Assembly (NCBI GenBank): GCA_004213025.1
Contig: SHBC01000002.1
Span: 12,598-76,597, forward strand
Source of the DNA: SAR116 cluster bacterium
GTDB lineage: Bacteria; Pseudomonadota; Alphaproteobacteria; Puniceispirillales; Puniceispirillaceae
DNA length: 64,000 nt
Reading direction: 5' to 3'
The notes under the pieces were generated by a model. That model was given only the letters and a program-made list of their open reading frames with translations. It had not been told where the DNA came from and searched no databases. Each line of letters opens with the position of its first letter. Position 1 is the stretch's first letter. A program made the position numbers and the translations under genes. Positions 27,161 to 37,765 of this stretch are shown one piece after another.

Positions 27161-28144
27161 TCACTGCCTGGTGATCGGTGGGGCCGTAAAAATCTGGGTG
27201 CCGATTGGCCCGTCGCTGATGGGCGGGTCGATCGAGCGTGTCGTCTTGCAGAACTCGCAGGTGATATCGATGGTGCCGGAGTCCGTCACCAGATCCGCCA
27301 GCTCTGTGGCTGACATGCGTTCCAGCACGGCAATCGCCCTGTCGGGGCTGCAGCGGCACCTGTCCTCGACAGGCTGCGCCGGCGCCACATGCGGGCGCAG
27401 TGAATTGAACAGACGGAATATTAGCGCCTCGGGTGCCAGGTCGGGATCGACCATCTCGTCGCGGCGGACCGAGCGAAGCAGCATTTCAGCGGTGTTCCAG
27501 GCATCATCGCGGTCATCGCGCGACACACCGGCAAGATTGCCACCATCGGCGGCCACCCGCTGCACCATCATCGCGCTGGCTGTCCAGCTGTCACCCGTCC
27601 GCCCGGCCGCGGCGACGATATGGCTGTCGACCTGCTCGGAATTGGCAAACCATGCTGTCGCGGCATCGCTCAGCGTCTCGCCAGTCAATTCAACGATACC
27701 CTGATAGCGCCCGTTCTCGCCCCCCTGATCGACGGTAAAGGCGGCATAGCCCGATCCAAGCAGCGCCGGAACGCTGGCCGGCAGGCTGGTCGCCATGTCG
27801 AGCCCGACCGGCGGCTGACCATCCTCATCAAAGGCTGTATAGCCGCGAAGCGCGCCATCCGAAGTCATGTCGGCAAGAAGCGTCTTCACATATCCGTCAC
27901 CCTTTGCCTGCAGGGTGAACACGCCTTCGAACTTCATGAAGGTCGACAGGCAGGCGGCAATGGCCATCGCCTCGGCCTGGAGACTTGCCACCGCCTCGGG
28001 GTAGCCGTGCCGCGTCAGGATCTGCGTTGCCGGCACACCGACACTGGCAAACCGTCCCCTGATCAGCGCCGTGTCACCATCCTCGCCAGCCAGATAGAAG
28101 GGCAGGATCTGCGCGCCGGCACTGCTTGCATCGATTGACGCCAC
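27161..28144 (-). CDS. hslO: Redox-regulated chaperone Hsp33
   Basis: A holdase chaperone switched on by oxidation. Reduced zinc is bound by four cysteines, here C263/C265 (CRC) and C296/C299 (CEFC) in the C-terminal redox switch. The N-terminal substrate-binding domain is typical (RHGYPEAVASLQAEAMAIAACLSTFMKFEGVFTLQAKGDG). I place the start at a GTG (28144) because GGAG lies seven bases before it and the longer open frame runs back into argF. The length becomes 327 residues. It follows argF by 43 bp, an arrangement common in alphaproteobacteria. Confidence 0.93.
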   Translation of the reverse strand: MASIDASSAGAQILPFYLAGEDGDTALIRGRFASVGVPATQILTRHGYPEAVASLQAEAMAIAACLSTFMKFEGVFTLQAKGDGYVKTLLADMTSDGALRGYTAFDEDGQPPVGLDMATSLPASVPALLGSGYAAFTVDQGGENGRYQGIVELTGETLSDAATAWFANSEQVDSHIVAAAGRTGDSWTASAMMVQRVAADGGNLAGVSRDDRDDAWNTAEMLLRSVRRDEMVDPDLAPEALIFRLFNSLRPHVAPAQPVEDRCRCSPDRAIAVLERMSATELADLVTDSGTIDITCEFCKTTRSIDPPISDGPIGTQIFTAPPITRQ

Positions 28145-28187
28145 ATGTCTCTCCGCTGCGTTTGCGGGCCGCCGGCCCGGGGGTTTC

Positions 28188-29096
28188 CTAATTGCCGGCC
28201 ATGCACCAGGACAGGATGGCCTTTTGCGCATGAAGCCTGTTCTCGGCCTCGTCGAACACCGCCGATTGCGGTCCGTCAATCACCTCGGCGGTGATCTCCA
28301 TGCCGCGCCAGGCAGGAAGACAATGCAGGACGATGGCATCGCCTGCCGCCACTTCAAGAAGTTCGCGATTCATCTGAAACGGTTTGAAGTCCTCGCGGCG
28401 GGAGCCTTCCTCATCGCCCATAGAAATCCAGACATCGGTGACCAGGGTCTGGCTGTCGGCGGCCGCCTCCTTCGCCGAATCATACAGCAGCAGATCGGCG
28501 CCCTCGGCCCGCGCCCAGGCCATCAGCTCTGCCGCCGGGGCATAGCCTTCCGGGCAGGCAAGCCGCAGCTGGAAGCCGAATCTGGCAGCCGCCTCGATCC
28601 AGCTTGCCGCTACGTTATTGCCATCGCCGATCCAGGTCACAATCTGGCCGTCAAGCGCGCCATGACGTTCGATCATCGTCTGCAGGTCGGCCATGATCTG
28701 GCAGGGGTGCGAGCGCGCGGTCAGCGCATTGACCACCGGCACGCTGGCATGCTCGGCAAGAGTCAAAAGCGTTTCATGGGCAAAACAGCGGATGGTGATG
28801 GCGTCGACATAGCGTGACAGCACGCGCGCCGTATCCTCGATGCTCTCCCCGCGACCAATCTGCAAATCCTGCGCCGACAGCATCAGCGGTGTGCCGCCAA
28901 GCTGCGTGATGCCGACCTCGAAGGACACGCGGGTGCGGGTCGAGGGCTTTTCAAAAATCATCGCCACGCTTTTCCCGGCAAGCGGTTTCGCCGTTTCGGC
29001 ACCTGCCTTCAGCGCCGACTTCGTCACCGCGGCATCATCCAGCATGCCCTGCAGCGTCTCGGCGCTGAAATCACGTATATCCAGGAAATGTCGCAT
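28188..29096 (-). CDS. argF: Ornithine carbamoyltransferase
   Basis: Makes citrulline from ornithine and carbamoyl phosphate in arginine biosynthesis. The carbamoyl-phosphate site STRTR (in FEKPSTRTRVSFE) is present. The family motif HPCQIMADLQT and the ornithine-site HCLPAWRG are also present. The 302-residue length is normal. Its ATG overlaps the argD stop codon by one base (TGATG), so the two are translationally coupled. The later arginine gene argH lies at 43.3 kb. Confidence 0.97.
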   Translation of the reverse strand: MRHFLDIRDFSAETLQGMLDDAAVTKSALKAGAETAKPLAGKSVAMIFEKPSTRTRVSFEVGITQLGGTPLMLSAQDLQIGRGESIEDTARVLSRYVDAITIRCFAHETLLTLAEHASVPVVNALTARSHPCQIMADLQTMIERHGALDGQIVTWIGDGNNVAASWIEAAARFGFQLRLACPEGYAPAAELMAWARAEGADLLLYDSAKEAAADSQTLVTDVWISMGDEEGSRREDFKPFQMNRELLEVAAGDAIVLHCLPAWRGMEITAEVIDGPQSAVFDEAENRLHAQKAILSWCMAGN

Positions 29097-30367
29097 CAGC
29101 GGCCGTCCTTTTCTTGGGCCTTTTCTTGGGCCTTTTCTTGGGCCTGCTGTGCGGCCATCTTGGAGAGGCCCATTTTACCAAGGGCCATATCGAAACCTTC
29201 GACCGCCAGCCTGATCTCGTCCTCGCCGATGATCAGTGGCGGCAGGAACCGGACGGTGTTCTCACCCGCCGGCACGGTCAGTATCTTCAGCTCGCGAAGC
29301 GCCGCCACCACGTCGCCGGCCGGCACGGTATCGGCAAGCCGCACCCCACACAGGAAGCCACGCCCCCTGATTTCGGCGATGGCATCGGGATGGCGTTCTG
29401 CCGCCTCGGCCAGCAGGCCGCGCATGAAGTCGGCGCGGCGGCGCACATCCTCAAGAAAACCCGGCGCCGTCACCTCGTCGAGAATGACTTCGGCCACCGC
29501 CATGGCCAGCGGGTTGCCGGCAAAGGTCGAGCCATGCGTTCCGGGGGTCATCGCGTTGCCAACAGCGGTGCTGGCGATGACCGCGCCGACCGGAAACCCG
29601 CCACCAAGGCCCTTTGCCATGGCAATGATGTCGGGCACGATGCCGGATGTCTGGTAGGCAAACAGGGTGCCGGTACGGCCAATGCCCGACTGCACCTCGT
29701 CGGCGATCACCAGCGCCCCGAACTCATCAGCCGCCTGGCGAACGCCGCGAAGATAATCGTCATGCGCGTTACGGGCACCGCCCTCGCCCTGAACAGGCTC
29801 GATCATCACCGCCGCAACATGGTCGCCAAGCGCGGCACGAAGCTCGTTCAGATTGCCGAAGGGAACATGATCAAACCCGTCCGGCATCGGGCCGAACCCG
29901 GTGCGGTTGGCCGGCTTGTCAGTGGCCGCAAGCATGCCAAGTGTCCGCCCGTGGAACGAGCCGGTGGCGCACAGGATGGTCGTGCGGTCGGGCTGTCCGC
30001 TTTCATAGGCGGCGCGGCGGGCCATCTTCACGGCGGATTCATTTGCCTCGGCGCCGGAATTGCAGAAATAGACCTGATCGAGGCCGGTCAGCGACGCCAG
30101 CTTTTCGGCCACCCGTTCCTGGCCCGGAATGCGGTAGAGGTTCGAGGTGTGCCACAGCTTGCCAGCCTGATCGCGCAGCGCGTCGATCAGCGCCGGATGC
30201 GAATGGCCAAGCGTGTTCACGGCGATGCCGCTTGCGCAGTCAAGATAGCGCTCGCCATCATCAGTAATCAGCCAGCAGCCATCCCCGCGAACGAAGGACA
30301 AATCGGCGCGGCCATAGGTTTTCATCACCGCCGATGCCGGCGTCTTGGTTGTTTGCGAAGCTGTCAT
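29096..30367 (-). CDS. argD: Acetylornithine/succinyldiaminopimelate aminotransferase
   Basis: A class III PLP-dependent aminotransferase that converts N-acetylglutamate semialdehyde to acetylornithine and probably also serves lysine synthesis. The PLP region VIADEVQSGIGRTG and the Schiff-base lysine in MAKGLGGGFPVGA are clear. The start at 30367 is supported by GGAA seven bases upstream. Longer in-frame starts lack a site. The C-terminus carries three Ala-Gln-Glu-Lys units encoded by a 12-bp tandem repeat, an extension not expected in the family. It is the first gene of argD-argF-hslO. Confidence 0.96.
   Translation of the reverse strand: MTASQTTKTPASAVMKTYGRADLSFVRGDGCWLITDDGERYLDCASGIAVNTLGHSHPALIDALRDQAGKLWHTSNLYRIPGQERVAEKLASLTGLDQVYFCNSGAEANESAVKMARRAAYESGQPDRTTILCATGSFHGRTLGMLAATDKPANRTGFGPMPDGFDHVPFGNLNELRAALGDHVAAVMIEPVQGEGGARNAHDDYLRGVRQAADEFGALVIADEVQSGIGRTGTLFAYQTSGIVPDIIAMAKGLGGGFPVGAVIASTAVGNAMTPGTHGSTFAGNPLAMAVAEVILDEVTAPGFLEDVRRRADFMRGLLAEAAERHPDAIAEIRGRGFLCGVRLADTVPAGDVVAALRELKILTVPAGENTVRFLPPLIIGEDEIRLAVEGFDMALGKMGLSKMAAQQAQEKAQEKAQEKDGR
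29107..29142. repeat. 12-bp tandem repeat, 3 copies, C-terminus of argD
   Basis: CCTTTTCTTGGG occurs three times, in frame, and encodes the (AQEK)n tail just before the argD stop. Confidence 0.94.
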
Positions 30368-30584
30368 GTCGAGTTCCGTTTTTTCGGCCCGTCCTTCACG
30401 GGCCATGATCTGTCTGTCTGCCGTTGCGGGCGGCGTGTCGGCACCGGTGGTCAAAGCCCCAAAAACCAAACCACCAGCACGTCGGCGACGGCACCGGTGG
30501 TTTCACTCGCGGCATCGGAAGGCTGCCAAATTCGGCATTTCCGCCAAACTTGTCAAGGCGTTTGCAGGGCTGCTTCCGATCCGG

Positions 30585-31745
30585 TCAGTCCTGGATGAAA
30601 TGCTTGGCGAGTCGCAGACCCTGGGACTGGTAATTCGATCCCGATCCGCTGGCGCCATAAAGGCTGTCCGGCACCGCCGCCATCGGTTCATAGACAAGGC
30701 GGCAGACCGTCTGGCCCTCCTCGATCAGAAACGGCACATCATGCGATCGCACCTCGAGAACGGCGCGGGTCGCGCCGGCGCCAAGTTCCTTCATGCCGAA
30801 GCCGGGATCGAAGAAGCCGGCATAATGCGCGCGAAATTCACCAACGCGCGTGTCATAGGCCCGCATCTCGGCAGCATGGTCACGCGGCACGGTGACATAT
30901 TCATGGCTTGCCAGAATGTAGAATTCATCGGGATGCAGCACCAGACCGCCAGCCACAAGATCAGCCGCCGTCAGCCGTTCCCAGAACGCATCAACCTGGC
31001 AGGTCGCCGGCGCATCGATATCGATCAGACCGGCATGCTTGCGGGCCCGCCAACCGATGATGCCGGTGTTCTCATCCGGGGTCAGATTGACGCCAAGCGC
31101 CACCCCGTCGCGAATGTCGACATCATCCGCCCCGCGCACCAGCCCGACATCGCGCTGCAGGGCGATCATCGCGGCGTCCGACATTGCCGCGGGACCGCGC
31201 CGCAGACGGAGCTGTGACAGGCACGATCCGGGGCGCACCAGAACCGAAAAGGTTCGCGGTGAAATCTCGGCATAGAGCGGGCCCTGATAGCCGTCGGGAA
31301 CAGCCTCGAACTCTGGCGCCTGATCGGCAATCAGGCGGGTGAAGATATCCAGCCTTCCGGTCGAACTTTTCGGGTTCGCCATGGCGCTCAACCCGGCGGC
31401 GAGGCGGAGCGATTCCTGAAGCTCGACAATATAGACGCAGCCGCGTTCCAGCACCGCCCCGCCGGTCAGGTCGATCTGGTGCATGGCGACGCGGGCAAGC
31501 TTGTCCTCGACGCGCATCTCGGCGCCGGGAAGAAAGGATGACTGCACGCGCCAGGCACGGCTGCCAAGCCGCAAATCCAGGCTTGCCGGCTGCAGCTGTG
31601 CGTCGGTGATCGGTGTGGCGGCGCTGATCATGCCGGATTCGATGGCACCGCGGATTTCCTGCACTGGCAGGATGCCCTCGTTCAAACCGGTCTTCGATTG
31701 TCCATCATTCATCTTGCTGTCAGCCACCATGCCCCCGCCAGTCAT
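30585..31745 (-). CDS. dcd: 2'-deoxycytidine 5'-triphosphate deaminase, alphaproteobacterial two-domain type
   Basis: Deaminates dCTP to dUTP for thymidylate synthesis. It belongs to the long (about 360-390 residue) double-dUTPase-fold family, PF06559, rather than the short E. coli-type Dcd. Supporting segments are LQPASLDLRLGSRAWRV, NPKSSTGRLDIFTRLIAD and the second-domain repeat HPDEFYILASHEYVTVP. The start at 31745 is supported by an AGGGCGG site. Internal Met codons at +6 and +12 are alternatives. It lies 13 bp downstream of the ABC permease gene. The 217-bp gap to argD contains imperfect inverted repeats but no gene. Confidence 0.9.
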   Translation of the reverse strand: MTGGGMVADSKMNDGQSKTGLNEGILPVQEIRGAIESGMISAATPITDAQLQPASLDLRLGSRAWRVQSSFLPGAEMRVEDKLARVAMHQIDLTGGAVLERGCVYIVELQESLRLAAGLSAMANPKSSTGRLDIFTRLIADQAPEFEAVPDGYQGPLYAEISPRTFSVLVRPGSCLSQLRLRRGPAAMSDAAMIALQRDVGLVRGADDVDIRDGVALGVNLTPDENTGIIGWRARKHAGLIDIDAPATCQVDAFWERLTAADLVAGGLVLHPDEFYILASHEYVTVPRDHAAEMRAYDTRVGEFRAHYAGFFDPGFGMKELGAGATRAVLEVRSHDVPFLIEEGQTVCRLVYEPMAAVPDSLYGASGSGSNYQSQGLRLAKHFIQD

Positions 31746-31758
31746 CCGCCCTGTTCCC

Positions 31759-32622
31759 TCAACTTTTCAGCCGATAGCCGGATTTCAGCACACGGTAGCA
31801 CAGCCATCCCAGAACACCATTCACAACGACAAGACAGACAAGGCCCGTCATGATGGGGCGATCGGCAATGCCAAGAAGGCCATAGCGAAACCCGTCAATG
31901 GCATAGAAGAACGGGTTCAGCGTGGCGATGGTGTCGAAGGGCGAAGGCAGCCGTTCCACCGAATAGAAGGTGCCCGACAGAAAGGCCAGTGGCTGGATCA
32001 CGAAATTGGTGATGGCGGCCATCTCATCGAACTTGTTGGCCCAGATGCCGGCCAGAATGCCGGCAAAGGCAAGCGCCAGCGACCCCAGCACGAGAAAGGC
32101 AAACGCCACCAGCGGCGCGGCAGGCATCGACAGCCCGCCAAACAGCCCAAGCACGACAGCGGCGACAAGGCCAACGGCGATGCCGCGGGTCATCCCGCCG
32201 GCAGCCAGCCCGACAAGAAGCTCTGTCGGGCCGATCGGCGGCATCAGAAGATCGACAATATTGCCCTGTACCTTCGAGACAACGAGGGAGGATGAGGTGT
32301 TGGCAAAGGCGTTTTGCAGGACCGTCATCATCACCAGCCCGGGAACAAGGAAGGCGATGAAATCGACATCCCCCGCCAGCTGCGCGCGCTCGCCAATGGC
32401 CACCGCGAACACCATCAGGAACAGCATCGAGGTGATCACGGGGGCGGCGACGGTCTGCATCGCCACCTTCGCGAAACGATGCACCTCGCGCCTGTAGAGG
32501 GTCCACAGCCCAATCCAGTTAACGCGCCCGATCTGGACTGGCCGCACCACAGGCGGGTGGGAACGGGTGATGTGCCGGATTTCGGGATCGGAGGCCGGGG
32601 CCGAGGATGTCTGGTCATTCAT
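31759..32622 (-). CDS. ABC-2 type transporter permease
   Basis: A 287-residue integral membrane permease of the ABC-2/NodJ/YadH type. A cytoplasmic N-terminus (RVNWIGLWTLYRREVHRF) is followed by six hydrophobic segments. The family signature AFLSGTFYSVERLPSPFDTIATLNPFFYAIDGFRYGLLG lies near the C-terminus. No ATP-binding partner is encoded in the neighbourhood, so the substrate is unknown. The start MNDQTSSAPAS at 32622 is chosen because the open frame upstream reads into antisense recX sequence. It diverges from recX. Confidence 0.86.
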   Translation of the reverse strand: MNDQTSSAPASDPEIRHITRSHPPVVRPVQIGRVNWIGLWTLYRREVHRFAKVAMQTVAAPVITSMLFLMVFAVAIGERAQLAGDVDFIAFLVPGLVMMTVLQNAFANTSSSLVVSKVQGNIVDLLMPPIGPTELLVGLAAGGMTRGIAVGLVAAVVLGLFGGLSMPAAPLVAFAFLVLGSLALAFAGILAGIWANKFDEMAAITNFVIQPLAFLSGTFYSVERLPSPFDTIATLNPFFYAIDGFRYGLLGIADRPIMTGLVCLVVVNGVLGWLCYRVLKSGYRLKS

Positions 32623-32771
32623 GCCGCAGAAGATAGGCCTGCCGGGGCGGTTTCGCAATATCGGCCACACCGGTGGAAGGGACAGATGAAACGGTGGCAG
32701 TGGCAGTGGTGGTGGCGGTGTGGGCGCCCGGCTGATAGGGTTGATGCCAGCCCGACGGAGAGCCGCATCCG

Positions 32772-33323
32772 ATGACCGACAGGAAACCGGCAGCAGAACG
32801 CCGCCTGATGAACAAGGCCGTCCATTATCTTGGACGCTACACCGCATCGCGGCAGCGTCTTCGCGAGGTGTTGCGCCGCTTCGCCATGCGCAAGCTCGAC
32901 TCACATGACAAGGCCGAGGTGACGCGCGCCATCGAGGTGGTGGTCGATGATTGCGCCAGGCTTGGCTATGTCGATGACACCGCCTTTGCGCTTTCCAAGG
33001 CCCGCAGCAAGCGTCGTGGCGGGCGCTCGGCGCTGGCCATCCGCCGCAGCCTGCAGGAACATTCCATTGACGCTGACCTTGTCGACGAGGCGCTTGCCGC
33101 CGCCGATGAGGATACAAGCGATGGCGAGCTTGTCGCCGCGCTTCGCCATGCGGCGCGCCGACGGCTCGGTCCCTATGCCACCCGCCCGGGTGACGAGACA
33201 ACGCGGCAGCGCCATCTTGCCTCGCTGGCGCGGGCCGGCTTCTCGCTTGGCATCGCCCGCCAGGTGCTGGATCTTGAGGATGTGGACGCGGCCGAACGGT
33301 TGGTCGGCGAGCTGCATTGCTAG
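32772..33323 (+). CDS. recX: Regulatory protein RecX
   Basis: A RecA-binding modulator made of three-helix repeats, 183 residues. The recognisable RecX pattern is ALHYLGRYTASRQRLREVL-like in the first repeat, then LGYVDDTAFALSKARSKRRGGRSALAIRRSLQEHSID, and a third repeat ending in RAGFSLGIARQVLDL. recA is not adjacent. It is divergent from the ABC permease across a 149-bp gap. Confidence 0.88.
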   Translation: MTDRKPAAERRLMNKAVHYLGRYTASRQRLREVLRRFAMRKLDSHDKAEVTRAIEVVVDDCARLGYVDDTAFALSKARSKRRGGRSALAIRRSLQEHSIDADLVDEALAAADEDTSDGELVAALRHAARRRLGPYATRPGDETTRQRHLASLARAGFSLGIARQVLDLEDVDAAERLVGELHC

Positions 33324-33453
33324 CCAGCGCGCGCGCCTTGCGATGCGCCGTGCCATCGGTCTAAACTGCCCTCAAGAGATCAATCGCCACCAACGTTCTT
33401 GCATGGTTGGGGATCATGCATGACGGGCGGCACGCCGAATCGGAGGAATATCA

Positions 33454-35381
<1,928 letters not shown>

Positions 35382-35394
<13 letters not shown>

Positions 35395-35433
35395 TCAGAA
35401 TCGCCAGCCAGAATCGCTAGTCAAAATCTCTGG
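35382..35433. repeat. 13-bp tandem repeat, 4 copies, spanning the acsA stop codon
   Basis: CCAGAATCGCTAA, TCAGAATCGCCAG, CCAGAATCGCTAG and TCAAAATCTCTGG. The acsA TAA is the end of the first unit. Confidence 0.9.
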
Positions 35434-35491
35434 GGCTATCGGCGCTTGGGTCCGGGCCAGTGATGGCGTGCGCTGTCGATGGTGTGCGCCG

Positions 35492-36112
35492 TCACCGAAT
35501 CTGCAACTCATTTGCCCGGCAGACAGCGTGAAGCCGGTTGCGCGCGCCAAGCTTGCCGCGAAGACTCTTGATGTGATGCTTTACCGTGACCTCGCTGAGA
35601 GACAGCGATTTGGCGATGTCGCGGTTGCTCAGCCCATTGCGCAACCCGGCAAGCACATCATGTTCACGGCGTGTCAGTTCGATCGATAGCGGCGGCGTGG
35701 CGGTCATCATGTCAGCAGGAATATAGCGTTCACCGGCGATAAGCAGGCGAAGCGCGCCCAGATAGGCGCCAGGGCTGAGATTATAGGGCAGAAACCCGGC
35801 CGCGCCGGCAGCCGTGAGATCAGCAATCGACACATTGTCGGGCCGTGAATCCGTGACCGCGACTGGCAGCCGGTGGCGACAATCCCGGCGAAATTGCCGC
35901 AAGCCCTGAAGACCCTGCATGTCGGACATCTGCAGATCGAGCACCACCACCGCCAGCTCGTCCGTTTCATTGGCCAGAGCCACCGCCTCGGCGAGGCTTG
36001 CCGCAGTGAGAACGGTGAGACCCGCATCGGCAATCACCTGATGGTTCTGCACAAGGTGGTTTTGCGCAAAATCACGACTGAGGCTATTTTCAAAGGCCAG
36101 CAGAACGCGCAT
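35492..36112 (-). CDS. LuxR/NarL-type regulator with atypical receiver domain
   Basis: A 206-residue DNA-binding response regulator. The C-terminal LuxR helix-turn-helix is canonical (LTRREHDVLAGLRNGLSNRDIAKSLSLSEVTVKHHIKSLRGKLGARNR). The N-terminal receiver keeps the phospho-acceptor Asp59 (LDLQM). It lacks the acidic pair after strand 1 (reads LLAFENS) and the conserved Lys (LPYNLSP). Control may therefore be by something other than classical phosphorylation. No histidine kinase lies nearby. The ATG at 36112 is chosen for its AAGGAGG site. A 165-bp AT-rich leader upstream carries a 16-bp tandem repeat. Confidence 0.82.
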   Translation of the reverse strand: MRVLLAFENSLSRDFAQNHLVQNHQVIADAGLTVLTAASLAEAVALANETDELAVVVLDLQMSDMQGLQGLRQFRRDCRHRLPVAVTDSRPDNVSIADLTAAGAAGFLPYNLSPGAYLGALRLLIAGERYIPADMMTATPPLSIELTRREHDVLAGLRNGLSNRDIAKSLSLSEVTVKHHIKSLRGKLGARNRLHAVCRANELQIR

Positions 36113-36134
36113 CAAAACCTCCTTGATTGGATCT

Positions 36135-36182
36135 GAACGCTCAAAGGGCCGAACACTCAAAAAGCCGAATACTCAAAAAAGT
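36135..36182. repeat. 16-bp tandem repeat, 3 copies, regulator leader
   Basis: GAACGCTCAAAGGGCC, GAACACTCAAAAAGCC and GAATACTCAAAAAAGT lie 22-70 bp upstream of the regulator start codon, next to the near-palindrome GAGTATTAATACACTC. Confidence 0.85.
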
Positions 36183-36277
36183 TATCTGAGTATTAATACA
36201 CTCAAACTACGTGCACAGACTTGGCGATGCACATGATTTTTCGTAAACAAATCAATCGATAATAGAATTTTTATAGC

Positions 36278-37627
36278 TTAGCGACTGCTGAAAATTTCAC
36301 GTGAAACCCGTAACAGCAATGTTCTGCTTGCAGGAAGTCGGAATGGATCAGGTGTGGAAATTTTTCGATATTCGAAAGAGACCACAACCTTAAGGTTCAG
36401 CCAGTCCAACGCCTCACCATTTGTCAGATCCAGTCTTGTCGCGCGCGTTCGCGCGCGGTGCGGCGCGGCAAGGAATGGCAATTGCCCGCGAAAGGATTGA
36501 TGGCGGTGCGCTTGAGAAAGATGGGCTGTAAGATGATCCCCATTCCAACGTAAACCGATGCTCACCTCGCGCGTCCGTGACCCCGGCATCAGCCCCGGTC
36601 CAGCCTGGCTCTCGCGTTCACGCGCACCGCCAAGCGACAATGTCAGCTTGCCGGCAAGCCCCTTATCGAGCCTGTATTCATAGCGTGTCTGCGCCAGGTC
36701 AAGCCAGCGTGAGCGCACCTTCAGTTGCGCCGCACCGATGAAGGATTGCAGATCGGCAGCGTGGGCGATGACCATACCGATATCACCCCGCCGGTGCGTC
36801 TGCGAGATTGCCAGGTCGACGCGGCCCTGCTGGAAACGCGAGACACCGGTTTCGGCCCCGAAGCGGAACTGCCGCCCGGCCACCTGCCGGGACAGCGCCG
36901 CCACCCGCAGCATCGCGCCATCACCGGCATAGTCCGGCCGGCTGGGCCGGCGTTGAAACAGGATGGTGTCAAGATCGACGTCCCAGTCGGTGCCGGCGCG
37001 ATAGAGGTGCCGGATTGTGAGGTTTGCCCACAGATCGATACCGCTGTCACGCTTGCCATGTGAGACAAGCGGGCGGCCGGGATCGCACAGCGCGGCCAGA
37101 CGAAGGCAGAGGCTGTGCAGCCGCGAGCCGGGCTGAAGCCAGATTTCGACATCGCGCTGGCGATCGACAAGTGACGGTCGATATCCCGCGGTAGCGCCGA
37201 TCAGCGCCTGCCAACGCCAGGCCCCCTTGCAGGCGGCACGCACCTCTGTCGCCTGGCGCCGATACGCCGGGGCAATCACCTTGTTTCGCAATGGTTCGAG
37301 ATTCCGGATGGCAAGCTGGCAGCGGTCGGATCGCATTGCCGCGAAGGCCGCGCCAAGCCGCAATTCGGTCGAATGCGGAAAGATGTCAAGCGCCGCCCGT
37401 GCCAACTGATACGCCTCGGCGGCGCGCCCATCAGTGAGCAGCCGCCTTACCCGGTTCAAAAACCATGCCGACGACGTGCTGGGCAGCGCCACCGACACCA
37501 GAGCGCCGGGACCGGCATGCGCCAGCGGCTGATCCGACCCGCTTGCCGGGCCAGGATGTGTGACATAGCCACAGACAATCAGCAGCGCCGCCATACCGGC
37601 GGGTCGCCATGCTGTCCAGATCCGCAC
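36278..37627 (-). CDS. Putative outer-membrane protein: TPR-like N-terminus plus C-terminal beta-barrel (Slam/DUF560-like)
   Basis: A 449-residue protein with an N-terminal export signal (MAALLIVCGYVTHPGPASGS). A helical-repeat region follows at about 55-135 (RRLLTDGRAAEAYQLARAALDIFPHSTELRLGAAFAAM), typical of TPR units. From about 140 to the end, alternating amphipathic strands rich in Arg/Ser/Leu end in LLLRVSREIF. This architecture matches surface lipoprotein assembly modifiers (Slam, DUF560), outer-membrane proteins that help lipoproteins reach the cell surface. The match is by architecture and the ending only. No obvious lipoprotein client is adjacent. It lies upstream of the atypical LuxR regulator on the same strand. 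Confidence 0.5.
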   Translation of the reverse strand: MRIWTAWRPAGMAALLIVCGYVTHPGPASGSDQPLAHAGPGALVSVALPSTSSAWFLNRVRRLLTDGRAAEAYQLARAALDIFPHSTELRLGAAFAAMRSDRCQLAIRNLEPLRNKVIAPAYRRQATEVRAACKGAWRWQALIGATAGYRPSLVDRQRDVEIWLQPGSRLHSLCLRLAALCDPGRPLVSHGKRDSGIDLWANLTIRHLYRAGTDWDVDLDTILFQRRPSRPDYAGDGAMLRVAALSRQVAGRQFRFGAETGVSRFQQGRVDLAISQTHRRGDIGMVIAHAADLQSFIGAAQLKVRSRWLDLAQTRYEYRLDKGLAGKLTLSLGGARERESQAGPGLMPGSRTREVSIGLRWNGDHLTAHLSQAHRHQSFRGQLPFLAAPHRARTRATRLDLTNGEALDWLNLKVVVSFEYRKISTPDPFRLPASRTLLLRVSREIFSSR

Positions 37628-37684
37628 GCGCCTCCCCCATCCGGATTATGATCCGAAAGCATGATGCCCCGGGTTAATCCGGGA

Positions 37685-37723
37685 AGGTGCGGAAATTCGA
37701 CAGGTGCGGGAATTCGGCAGGTG
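37685..37723. repeat. 17-bp tandem repeat, 2.3 copies
   Basis: AGGTGCGGAAATTCGAC and AGGTGCGGGAATTCGGC, then a partial third unit, in the 138-bp gap between the SCO gene and the barrel-protein gene. Confidence 0.85.
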
Positions 37724-37765
37724 ATGTCCTGCTGAGACATCAGGATGCCCGGGACAGGCCGGCGG

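Noticed and set aside
31759..32622. A complete ABC export system around the permease
   Set aside because: No ATP-binding protein or partner subunit is encoded on either side. Only the permease can be supported.
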